Part shown: positions 1 through 8,362 of the stretch, piece after piece
Layout: every line of letters starts with the position of its first letter
Position numbering within the stretch: position 1 is the first letter of the stretch
Source of the DNA: Thiocystis violacea
GTDB taxonomy: Bacteria > Pseudomonadota > Gammaproteobacteria > Chromatiales > Chromatiaceae
Direction: 5' to 3'
DNA length: 64,000 nt
NCBI RefSeq assembly: GCF_016583565.1
Contig: NZ_NRRF01000008.1
Coordinates: 62,001 to 126,000, forward strand
Position numbers and translations under genes: made by a program
Notes under the pieces: model-generated
The model's input: the letters and a program-made list of their open reading frames with translations, nothing else
Databases searched by the model: none
What the model was told of the DNA's origin: nothing

Positions 1-207
1 CCTTGGTCATCAGTTGGACCTGATAGGTGGACGAGCGCGAGCCAAGTCCAACGAATCCCGAGCCGTTGTTGGTGGACTGCACGGCGCTTGCCCACCTTAC
101 AGACGCGTGGCCGGAACCAGGATCGACGCCGCGCGCGTCACTCGACACCTCCTTTTCAATCGCAGACAGCATAGAGTGGCCATTCCGGCCAGACGCAGGT
201 TCCCGGC

Positions 208-1113
208 ATGAATCAAACCACGGTGTCTCAGACCCCGACCTTACCCGCGCCATCCGCGATCTTCGAAGTCCTCCACCCCATCACCTGGTTCCCACCCATG
301 TGGGCCTTCAGCTGCGGCGTGGTCTCTTCCGGCGCGCCCGTCCTCGAGCAATGGCTCATCGTCATCGCCGGCATCATCCTCGCCGGGCCACTCATGTGCG
401 GAACTAGCCAGGTCGTCAACGATTGGTACGACCGCCATGTCGACGCCATCAACGAGCCAAATCGCCCGATTCCCTCGGGGCGCATTCCCGGCCGTTGGGG
501 CTTCTATCTCTCGCTGATCTGGTCCGCCGTTTCACTGCTGCTGGCCTATGCGCTCGGCCCCTGGGTATTCGGCATCGCCCTGATCGGCATGGCGATCGCC
601 TGGGGTTATAGCGCACCGCCCTTCCGCTTCAAGGGCAACGGCTGGTGGGGCAATCTGGCCGCCGGCATCTCTTACGAGGGTCTGGCCTGGATCACGGGCG
701 CGGCCGTCATGATCGGTGGCGCCCTGCCCGAGTGGCAGATTCTCGTTCTGGCCCTGCTCTACAGCCTCGGCGCCCACGGCATCATGACCCTGAACGACTT
801 CAAGGCGATCGAGGGCGACATCCAGATGAATGTCCGCTCGCTGCCGGTTCAGCTCGGCGTGGACGGCGCGGCGCGTCTCCTGTGTCTGGTGATGGGACTG
901 CCGCAAGCCGTCGTCATCGCCCTGCTCTTCGCCTGGGACAAGCCCGCGCACGCGATCGCCGTGGGTGTGGTGCTGCTGATCCAGGTCGGCCTCATGATCC
1001 GTTTCCTCGGCAGCCCACGCGAGCGCGCGACCTGGTTCAGCGGTCTGGGCGTGAGCGTCTATGTCACTGGCATGATGATCAGCGCCTTCGCCGTGCGCGG
1101 ATTGCTCCATTAA
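208..1113 (+). CDS. bchG: Bacteriochlorophyll synthase (chlorophyll synthase ChlG/BchG)
   Basis: UbiA-family membrane prenyltransferase of 301 residues. It would attach the geranylgeranyl or phytyl tail to bacteriochlorophyllide in the cytoplasmic membrane, the last stage of bacteriochlorophyll a synthesis. Both Asp-rich motifs are visible: NDWYDRHVDAINEPNRPIPS near residue 71 and NDFKAIEGD near residue 195. Several hydrophobic helices fill the rest, and the length is normal for the family. The ATG at 208 is preceded by GCAGG with 8 nt spacing. bchP follows 48 nt later on the same strand, so the two probably form an operon. The 207 bases upstream hold no gene I can name. Confidence 0.96.
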   Translation: MNQTTVSQTPTLPAPSAIFEVLHPITWFPPMWAFSCGVVSSGAPVLEQWLIVIAGIILAGPLMCGTSQVVNDWYDRHVDAINEPNRPIPSGRIPGRWGFYLSLIWSAVSLLLAYALGPWVFGIALIGMAIAWGYSAPPFRFKGNGWWGNLAAGISYEGLAWITGAAVMIGGALPEWQILVLALLYSLGAHGIMTLNDFKAIEGDIQMNVRSLPVQLGVDGAARLLCLVMGLPQAVVIALLFAWDKPAHAIAVGVVLLIQVGLMIRFLGSPRERATWFSGLGVSVYVTGMMISAFAVRGLLH

Positions 1114-1161
1114 CCCCCGCGCATCCTCGCGCGAGCCCTTTTGCTATCGACGAGATTTCCC

Positions 1162-2358
1162 ATGTCAAACCCCGATACCTTCGACGTCGTCGTGATCGGC
1201 GGCGGGCCCGCTGGGGCCACAGCCGCGAATGATCTGGCCAAGCTGGGTCGCTCCGTTCTGCTGCTGGACCGTGCCGGCCGCATCAAGCCCTGTGGCGGGG
1301 CCATCCCGCCGCAGGCGATGCGCGACTTCGACATCCCCGAGTCCATCCTGGCGGCCAAGGTCAACTCCGCGCGGATGATCGCGCCCTCGGACCGCCAGGT
1401 CGACATGCCGATCGACGGCGGTTATGTCGGCATGGTGGACCGGGAACACTTCGATGAGTGGCTCAGAGAGCGCGCCGCCCAAAGCGGCGCCACCCGGCGA
1501 ACGGGCACCTTCGAGAAGATCGAGCGCGACAGCGATGGGACGGCGGTCGTGCACTACCGCCCAGGCCAAGGCCGCAGCAGCAGCGAGACCGAAACGGTCC
1601 GCGCACGCTCCATCATCGGCGCCGACGGCGCGAACTCCTTCGTCGGAAAGCACTACATCCCGGGCTACGAGACCGTCAAGTACGTCTCGGCCTACCATGA
1701 GATCGTGCGCACGCCGAGCAACGGCGATTTCGATGGCACCCGCTGCGACGTCTACTACCAGGGCGACATCTCGCCGGACTTCTACGGCTGGGTCTTTCCG
1801 CACGGCGAGACCACCAGCGTGGGGGTCGGGACGGCCATCCCCGGCTTCTCGCTGCGTTCGGCCTGCACCGAGCTGCGCCGCCGCGCCGGGCTGGAGGATG
1901 CCGAGACGCTGCGCCGCGAGGGCGCGCCCATTCCGCTCGAGCCACTCAAAGTCTGGGACAACGGCCGCGACATCCTGCTCGCCGGGGATGCGGCCGGCTG
2001 CGTCGCGCCAGCATCGGGAGAGGGCATCTACTATGCCTTGGCCTGCGGACGCCTGGCGGGCGAGGCGATCAACGAGTTCTGCACCTCGGGCAACCCCAAG
2101 GCGCTCAAGAAGGCCCGCCAGCGCTTCATGAAGGCCCACGGCAAGGTGTTCTGGGTGCTCGGCATCATGCAGAAGTTCTGGTACTCCAGCGACAAGCGCC
2201 GCGAGCGCTTCGTCAGCCTGTGCTCCGACCCAGACATCCAGTACCTGACCTGGGAAGCCTACATGAACAAGCGCCTCGTCAAAGCCCGTCCCGGCGCCCA
2301 CTTCCGCATCTTCTTCAAGGATCTCGCGCATCTGCTCGGCGTCGTCCCAAGCCGCTGA
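1162..2358 (+). CDS. bchP: Geranylgeranyl (bacterio)chlorophyll reductase
   Basis: Flavin-dependent reductase of 398 residues that would saturate the geranylgeranyl tail to phytyl on bacteriochlorophyll. An N-terminal dinucleotide-binding fold (VVIGGGPAGATAAND) is followed by the CGGAIPPQ segment typical of BchP/ChlP. A second FAD motif, DILLAGDAAGCVAPASGEGI, lies near residue 272. An in-frame start at 1141 exists, but the ATG at 1162 (MSNPDTFDVVVIGGG) matches the family N-terminus better. It follows bchG directly. The gene ends facing the convergent bphP gene. Confidence 0.95.
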   Translation: MSNPDTFDVVVIGGGPAGATAANDLAKLGRSVLLLDRAGRIKPCGGAIPPQAMRDFDIPESILAAKVNSARMIAPSDRQVDMPIDGGYVGMVDREHFDEWLRERAAQSGATRRTGTFEKIERDSDGTAVVHYRPGQGRSSSETETVRARSIIGADGANSFVGKHYIPGYETVKYVSAYHEIVRTPSNGDFDGTRCDVYYQGDISPDFYGWVFPHGETTSVGVGTAIPGFSLRSACTELRRRAGLEDAETLRREGAPIPLEPLKVWDNGRDILLAGDAAGCVAPASGEGIYYALACGRLAGEAINEFCTSGNPKALKKARQRFMKAHGKVFWVLGIMQKFWYSSDKRRERFVSLCSDPDIQYLTWEAYMNKRLVKARPGAHFRIFFKDLAHLLGVVPSR

Positions 2359-2717
2359 CCCTCAAGCGACGACTCGCTGCGACATGGCTGAATGCGTTTC
2401 TCCAGTGGCCGAGTCGTCGATCTCATCCGGCTGATGCCGGTCATCAAGGGCGCCTTGCTGGCGCTCTGTCACCGCCGAACCTGCAACGGACGCGCACCGG
2501 TGAGATGGCCAGCGCTCGCTTGCCGGGCTGCTGCCTGAGCGCCGCCCTCGTCACGTACGCAGCAGATCTTTTGAGCCGCTGGAAGACGCCGTCGCGGCAG
2601 TGACCACGCAAGCGGCTCCGTCGGAACCTGCGCGCCGTTGACCGGGGTTGCCATGAAAGACCAGGGCGCACTCCGCCAGACAGGACCCGCGCCACCAAGC
2701 CGGCATCGGAACAGTCA
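2359..2717. other. Intergenic gap between convergent bchP and bphP
   Basis: About 360 bp between the 3' ends of bchP and bphP. Only short overlapping frames without family features occur here. I found no convincing terminator, repeat or RNA gene, although at least one terminator would be expected between convergent genes. Confidence 0.5.
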
Positions 2718-4877
2718 TCAGGACAGCGGATCAGCCCCTCCACCAGCCGCCTTCCCGCTGTAAGCGATCAGACGCTCCAGTAGCTCGAAAGTCCTCGCGC
2801 AGGAGGTCTCGACACCTGTCGCCAAGGCGACGCCGAGGTCGGCATCCGCGGCGTCGGTCAGCTGCTGCGCCGTGCGATGGACGTTGCCCGCCACCGCGGA
2901 CATGACTCCCGCGTAATCAACGGCCTCGGCGCGAGTCTCCATGAGCCGATCGCTGGATGCTGGCCCCAAGACGCTGTCCTGAATCCGCTGCGCGGCCTCG
3001 CGCACAGTCATCTGCGACCTGCAATCGATCAAGATGACGACGAACCCCAGGGCATGCCCCGGACTGGACAGCACGGGATCGGCGCGGACCAAATACCGCT
3101 CGGGCACGTCGCCGTTTGCGCAGAAACCGATGTGCCCCCGCCAAGCGTACAGCCGTCCGATCAGCTCGCCGAGGTGGCGCTCGACAAGCAGAGGCTCCGC
3201 GCACAGCGGAATCAGGTCATGGAGCCGCTCCAGGCACCGATCCTTCAGACTGGGAAGACGGTCCCAGGCAGGCGTCGTCAGGAGCACAGTCCCGCTTGCG
3301 TCCGCAATCAGGATGGGCTGGTCCGAGAGATGCGCCTTCGCGCGCGCCTGCGCGAGCTGCGCCTGGGCGATCAAGACGCGCACCGAGCGGAACTGATGGA
3401 TCACATCGGAAACGGACGTGCTGATCAGGCCCGCCGCCAAACGGTCAGCCACCGACCACGGAAGCGACCGGCTGCACGGCGGACTCCACCGGCCCCAGGC
3501 GCCTTGCCCCATGGAGACCGACGGCTGCGCGGGAAGCGCATTCTGCCCAGACGCCTCGGCGGTCACGGCATCCTTGTCCGCCGTCTCGGCACGAAACCAA
3601 ATCAGATACTCGCCCCCGCCCGTCGAGAGCGGAGCGGCGAGTACCCGCTCCCCGTTCGCCGCGCGCTCGCCGAGGGCAGCCGTCGCGATGACTCCGCAAC
3701 GCGGCTCGGCGTCCAGCCAGGCGAGAATCTCGCCGAGGCATGCCTCGCCCGGGGTTGCGCCGACCTTCATGAGCCGACCCTCGTAGACCAGCACAGCCCC
3801 AGTGGCGGCGATGGGGCGCAGAAGCACCGAGGGGTCTTCCAGGACAGCCGGCACCCAGTCGCCGTGCCGAGCGATCGCCTCGATCAAGCGCGCCTCCAGA
3901 CCGCGAACCCTGTGCTCCGCTTCGACTTGCATGGCGGCCTCGAGCGCAACGATCCGAGTTGCCACGGCCTCGGCCAGGAGCTCACATGCGGCGCGGACCG
4001 GATAGTGAAGGAAGCGCGGCGTGCGATGGTGGCAAACCACAAGCCCCCAGGGACGCCCACCGACCAGAAGGGACGCCACCAGGGTTCCGCGCACGCCCAT
4101 GCGCTTCAGGAACTGGAGATGGAGCCTGGACATGCCGCGCCAGGTGCTGCCGGACAAGTCGATCTCGCGATCCGTGATCGGCGAGCGGCGCGGACGCACC
4201 GCCACTGGTCGCTCGTCGGCATCGACCAGGTGACGAATCCAGTGACGCTCGATCATCAGATGCGCCTTTGGCGGTAACTCGGAGTCGCCAAAGCGTTGAC
4301 CGAGACAGGAGGCGATACCGGGCTTGCGTTGCTCCGCAATCACCTCGCCTTGTCCATCAGGGTCGAAGCGAAAGATCAGCACCCGATCATAGCCGGTCAG
4401 TTCCTGGAAAACGCGCGCCGAGGCATCGCACAGCCGGCCTAACTCGCCCGCGGACAGGATGGGCTGCAACGCCGCCTGGAGGCGCGCGGAGAGGTCGACG
4501 GCAGAACCCGCGGGCTCAAGCTCGATCGCCAGTCCGCCGGAAGTCGGTCGATGCAAGAGGAGGTCGCATTCGCGCTGCGCGCTCCCGAGACGACAGCGCA
4601 ACGCGAGCGGCAGTCCCTGAAGCGCCTGCCCCAGGTTGGCACGGATACAGGCGGCAACGTCGCCACCCAACGCATCCAAGGTCCATCCAATCACCGCATC
4701 CGCAGTCCCCAGGAAGAGCGGCGCGTTCTCGCTCGCCTGAACGATCACCAAATCCGATTCGCGAACGACGAGCAGGGCCGCGCAGGACTGGATACCTGGC
4801 TCCCCTAGGCGACTCTGACCCTCGCGTCCACCATCACGCCGCTTGCCCATGTGGGATGGAAAAACACCGAAGCTCAC
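2718..4877 (-). CDS. Bacteriophytochrome-like photoreceptor/antirepressor lacking a kinase domain
   Basis: Phytochrome-type protein of 719 residues: PAS (about 25-125), GAF (about 140-310), PHY (about 320-510), a further PAS (about 515-620) and a short C-terminal helical region. There is no catalytic ATPase domain. This layout resembles Rhodopseudomonas/Bradyrhizobium BphP1, which acts by binding PpsR2. Seen oddities: no Cys before the GIQ motif, where biliverdin is normally attached (first Cys is C32); the GAF motif SDIP reads SELP; the PHY-tongue PRxSF motif is not recognisable. The chromophore-contact CHH (282-284) is kept. The GTG start at 4877 has GGAGG 10 nt upstream; an ATG lies at 4850. 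It begins 20 nt after ppsR. Family assignment is firm; light sensing is doubtful. Confidence 0.88.
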   Translation of the reverse strand: MSFGVFPSHMGKRRDGGREGQSRLGEPGIQSCAALLVVRESDLVIVQASENAPLFLGTADAVIGWTLDALGGDVAACIRANLGQALQGLPLALRCRLGSAQRECDLLLHRPTSGGLAIELEPAGSAVDLSARLQAALQPILSAGELGRLCDASARVFQELTGYDRVLIFRFDPDGQGEVIAEQRKPGIASCLGQRFGDSELPPKAHLMIERHWIRHLVDADERPVAVRPRRSPITDREIDLSGSTWRGMSRLHLQFLKRMGVRGTLVASLLVGGRPWGLVVCHHRTPRFLHYPVRAACELLAEAVATRIVALEAAMQVEAEHRVRGLEARLIEAIARHGDWVPAVLEDPSVLLRPIAATGAVLVYEGRLMKVGATPGEACLGEILAWLDAEPRCGVIATAALGERAANGERVLAAPLSTGGGEYLIWFRAETADKDAVTAEASGQNALPAQPSVSMGQGAWGRWSPPCSRSLPWSVADRLAAGLISTSVSDVIHQFRSVRVLIAQAQLAQARAKAHLSDQPILIADASGTVLLTTPAWDRLPSLKDRCLERLHDLIPLCAEPLLVERHLGELIGRLYAWRGHIGFCANGDVPERYLVRADPVLSSPGHALGFVVILIDCRSQMTVREAAQRIQDSVLGPASSDRLMETRAEAVDYAGVMSAVAGNVHRTAQQLTDAADADLGVALATGVETSCARTFELLERLIAYSGKAAGGGADPLS

Positions 4878-4897
4878 AATGAATGGGCCTCCAATAC

Positions 4898-6268
4898 TCA
4901 GTCGCCGACGTTGTTGTGTCTCGCGCAGTCCGTCTCCAGACCATAGCGATTCAGCTTCACATAGAGACTCTGGCGGCTCACACCGAGCAACTCCGCCGTC
5001 GCCGTTCGATTACCTCCGGTCAACTCGAGCGCCTCTTCGATGTAGTGACGCTCGACAACGGCGACCGTTTCCTCGACGAGCGCCCTCAAGCTATGCGTCC
5101 CGACCAGCCCAGTCAGGCCGCCCAGGCGATCCCACAGATCCGCCGAATGCTCCTCGGGCAGCAGTCGGCGCCCAACGTCGCGGATGACGAGACTGATGTA
5201 CTCCGGCTCGGACGCCACATCCCCGACCGCCGAGATCTCGACATCGGTCTCCATGCCCAACTCACCATGAAAGGTCGTCGAGAAGAGTCGCACCGCGCCC
5301 AGCCGCTGAACGTTGGCGAGCAAAACGGCAAGATCCGCCCCCGGCCGCCCGAGCCATCGACCAAGCGTCTGATGCAGGACGGAGCTCTCGGTCGGCATCT
5401 GCATGAGATCGAGGCCGCCCTGATTGGCACGCACGATCAACCCAGCCCGATCCGTCAAGACGAAGCCGTCCGGCATCCGTTCGATGAACGTCTGCAGCTG
5501 AGGCAAGTTCGAGCGGACTTGGGGCAGACCCTGATCACCCGGAATCAGCCGCAGGAGAAAGATGGCGCCGGACTCAGACGACAGGAGCGATGCCTGCACC
5601 AGACAGATCGGACCGCCCTGACCGAAATGGATCTCGATCCCTGGCGCCTGACCCTGCTCGGCGACCCGACTCAACATGAACCGCAGCGCGTCTCGGTCGG
5701 CGCTCTCCAAGAGCGGTAGCAGCTCCCTGCCAATGAGGGCGGTGGCACGCTGAGACGGACGATTCAAGAGCGCAAGCGCGGCAGGATTCAGCTCGACGAC
5801 CCTGAGCGAATCGGCCTTCAGCAGCAGCACCGCATCCGTCGATGCACGGAACAGGAGACGGTAACGCGTCTCGACCTCGCGCAGCTTCCAGTAATCGCGC
5901 TCCATCGTCTGCTGCGCCTCGACCAGGCGCGACTGCAGTTCCGTCACCGCCTGCAGACTGCGCCCGACCGCGAGCAGGCCGTGATCGCCACCCAAACGCA
6001 CGGTCGTGTATTCGATCGGCAACGAGCGGCCGCTGGGAAACAGCTGATTGACCTGAAGGAAGGCCGACACACCGCTCACCCGTGCATCTTCGACCATCCT
6101 GCGCAGTGCGTCGCTGCCGGACGGCTCGACGGTCTCCGACCAGGGCCGTCCGACCCAGTCCTGCAGGGCCTCGTAGGAAACGAGGGACGACACAGCCGTG
6201 CGTTGAATCACCCCCTGCTGGTCGAGGAAGAGGGTCACATCCGGATGCAGGTCGCGCTCGATCATCAT
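4898..6268 (-). CDS. ppsR: PpsR/CrtJ-type photosynthesis repressor
   Basis: Transcription factor of 456 residues. It has an N-terminal PAS (about 1-105), a glutamine-rich linker helix (about 106-135), two PAS domains (about 137-245 and 258-370) and a C-terminal Fis-type helix-turn-helix (about 405-445, ending SRQSLYVKLNRYGL). This is the PpsR/CrtJ layout, which represses bch, crt and puc genes in aerobic or high-light conditions. The only cysteines are C222 and C448; none lies in the helix-turn-helix, where Rhodobacter proteins carry a redox-active Cys. Two adjacent ATG codons (6268, 6265) are possible starts. bphP follows after 20 nt, so repressor and phytochrome are probably co-transcribed. 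Confidence 0.93.
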   Translation of the reverse strand: MMIERDLHPDVTLFLDQQGVIQRTAVSSLVSYEALQDWVGRPWSETVEPSGSDALRRMVEDARVSGVSAFLQVNQLFPSGRSLPIEYTTVRLGGDHGLLAVGRSLQAVTELQSRLVEAQQTMERDYWKLREVETRYRLLFRASTDAVLLLKADSLRVVELNPAALALLNRPSQRATALIGRELLPLLESADRDALRFMLSRVAEQGQAPGIEIHFGQGGPICLVQASLLSSESGAIFLLRLIPGDQGLPQVRSNLPQLQTFIERMPDGFVLTDRAGLIVRANQGGLDLMQMPTESSVLHQTLGRWLGRPGADLAVLLANVQRLGAVRLFSTTFHGELGMETDVEISAVGDVASEPEYISLVIRDVGRRLLPEEHSADLWDRLGGLTGLVGTHSLRALVEETVAVVERHYIEEALELTGGNRTATAELLGVSRQSLYVKLNRYGLETDCARHNNVGD

Positions 6269-6468
6269 GGCATCTCGATCCTCGGGCTGATGGCCGCGCT
6301 GCTAGGCGTGGTCCGTCGCGGTTCTGCCGCCTCGATCTCATGATCGGATACGTTACACCCCCTCAGTCATGGCCCCCAAGTCCAGCCTGCGATAGAATTC
6401 AACAAGCCGAGGCGGGCGGATTCGGTCGCGCCCACCAAACGCCAGCGCTGAAGAAGCACACCAGCATT

Positions 6469-6545
<77 letters not shown>

Positions 6546-6563
6546 TTCCCGCACCTGAAACAG

Positions 6564-7316
6564 TCAGTTGACCTCGCCATCTCGCGGCTGCATCGCGGCG
6601 AGCATCCCGCGCAGCACCAAGTCTGGAACCAGCTCGAACGGGAGATCCAAACAAGGGGCGAGACGCTCCGCATCACCGCCTGTCAAAATCAGCCTGGGTT
6701 GAGCATCAGCCTCTTGCGCCAGCCGATCATAAAGCCGACCGGCCAGGGTGACGAGTGCCTGGAGACTGCCCGCCGCAACGGCAGACGCCGTATCCGTCGC
6801 CCAGAGATCATCGGTAGGTTCTGATTCGACGCGCGGGATATGGGTGCCAACCAAGAGGCTCTTCCGCATCATCTCGATGCCAGGCAGGATGAGCCCACCG
6901 AGATGCCGCCCCCCGGCAAGCAGAAGATCGAAGGTCGCTGCCGTGCCGGCGTCCAAGATCACACAAGGCCCCTGATACGCCCTGTGGGTGGCCACCAGCG
7001 CCAACCAGCGATCGACGCCAAGCCGCGACGGCTGCGCATAGGCGATTCTCAGGTCACCGAAGCGGGCGCGGGTGCGCAGATAGCCCGGCTCGCACCCCCA
7101 CAAGGCCCGGGTGACGCGCGCGAGCGCCTCCGCCACTTCGCCGCCACCGACATTGCTGACGACGACCCGCTCCGGAGCCGCCATCTGCTCCCAGCGAGCC
7201 AGGAGATCGAGCGGCACACCACCGCTATGACGCAGAACCTCGACCTCCCAGGGAACGTCGTCCCCGGAACAGGTCCAGCGCAGGTTGGAGTTACCGATAT
7301 CGATCAGCAGATTCAT
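6564..7316 (-). CDS. coaX: Type III pantothenate kinase
   Basis: Protein of 250 residues that phosphorylates pantothenate, the first step of coenzyme A synthesis. Visible features are the N-terminal acetate/sugar-kinase fold motif LLIDIGNSNLRW, a second phosphate motif LDAGTAATFDLLL, and GGLILPGIEMMRKSL. A longer frame begins at 7355, but the ATG at 7316 has GAGG 5 nt upstream and gives the conserved N-terminus. It lies just downstream of birA, a common birA-coaX pairing, and ends close to tRNA-Arg on the opposite strand. Confidence 0.95.
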   Translation of the reverse strand: MNLLIDIGNSNLRWTCSGDDVPWEVEVLRHSGGVPLDLLARWEQMAAPERVVVSNVGGGEVAEALARVTRALWGCEPGYLRTRARFGDLRIAYAQPSRLGVDRWLALVATHRAYQGPCVILDAGTAATFDLLLAGGRHLGGLILPGIEMMRKSLLVGTHIPRVESEPTDDLWATDTASAVAAGSLQALVTLAGRLYDRLAQEADAQPRLILTGGDAERLAPCLDLPFELVPDLVLRGMLAAMQPRDGEVN

Positions 7317-7354
7317 GCTTGCCTCGCTTCTCAAAGGTACGCGAACGCCATCCA

Positions 7355-8362
7355 TCAGGCTGCCGCGATGGGCCTCAGGCTGACTTCTCCGGCCTGGAAG
7401 ACACGCCTGCCGTCCGCGGTATCCAACAGGAGAGACCCGTCGTCGGCAACCCCGGCATGCCGGCCTTCGATGGCCCGGTCGCCGAGCAGGAGTCTCACGG
7501 GCTCACCCAGGAAGGCGTCGAACGACCGCCATCCGCCCAAGAACGGGGTCAGCCCCTCACGACCGAAACGCTCCAGGGCATCAAGGAGGGCATCCAGCAA
7601 CGTGGCGGCCAACGCATTGCGGCCAACCGGCGGCCCTGACAGGATCTCATCGAGCGCGACCCAGGGCTGATCGATAGCCCTGCCCTGGCTGGCAACCATG
7701 CTGAAGTTGATGCCGAGACCCACCACCAGATAGCTGGGGCCCTGGGATTCTCCCGCGACCTCCAGCAGGAGCCCGGCGAGCTTGCGGCCACGCCACAGGA
7801 TGTCGTTCGGCCACTTGAGCGACAAGCCTTCGGCCCCGCTGGCGCTCAGCACCTCCGCCACCACAGCCCCTGCCGCCAAGCTCAGGCCGCCGAGTGCCGC
7901 CGGGGCGAGTGGATAGCGCCACAGCAGCGAGAGGTAGAGATTCGCGCCGAAGGGCGAGATCCAGGCACGGCCGCGTCGACCGCGGCCCGCTGTCTGGCGC
8001 TCGGCCAGACAGGCGGTGCCGGATGGCGCACCAGCCAGCGCCGCACGCATCAGAAAGGCGTTCGTCGAGTCGATGCGCGGATGCAGCTCGAGGGCGGCGA
8101 GCCGCTGTCGACCAGCGTCGCTCAGGCCCGCGAGCAGACGCTCGGCGCGCAGGAGCTCCAGGGGCGCCTCCAACCGATAGCCGCGACCGCGCACGGACTG
8201 CAAGGGAAGATCGAAGGCGTCCGTCGTCTTTCTCAATGCCTTCCATACGGCGGCGCGTGTGATCCCGAGATGCCCGGCGATCGCCTCGCCGGAATGGATG
8301 TGGCCGTCAGCCAGCAGCTCGATCAGCGCGAGATCCCGTTCCACGCCCTGGTCACCCGACAC
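7355..8362 (-). CDS. birA: Bifunctional biotin-protein ligase / biotin operon repressor
   Basis: Protein of 335 residues. An N-terminal winged helix (about 12-60, GEAIAGHLGITRAAVWKAL) is followed by the ligase domain with biotinyl-AMP loop GRGRRGRAW (about residues 127-135) and KWPNDILW. It would biotinylate acetyl-CoA carboxylase and, through the winged helix, may repress biotin synthesis genes. The GTG at 8362 overlaps the end of the M61 peptidase gene by 11 nt, suggesting coupled translation. A second GTG 18 nt downstream is possible. Confidence 0.94.
   Translation of the reverse strand: MSGDQGVERDLALIELLADGHIHSGEAIAGHLGITRAAVWKALRKTTDAFDLPLQSVRGRGYRLEAPLELLRAERLLAGLSDAGRQRLAALELHPRIDSTNAFLMRAALAGAPSGTACLAERQTAGRGRRGRAWISPFGANLYLSLLWRYPLAPAALGGLSLAAGAVVAEVLSASGAEGLSLKWPNDILWRGRKLAGLLLEVAGESQGPSYLVVGLGINFSMVASQGRAIDQPWVALDEILSGPPVGRNALAATLLDALLDALERFGREGLTPFLGGWRSFDAFLGEPVRLLLGDRAIEGRHAGVADDGSLLLDTADGRRVFQAGEVSLRPIAAA

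Noticed and set aside
1-207. PpsR-type TGT-N12-ACA site before bchG
   Set aside because: No TGT is followed by ACA at the required spacing in the visible upstream sequence.
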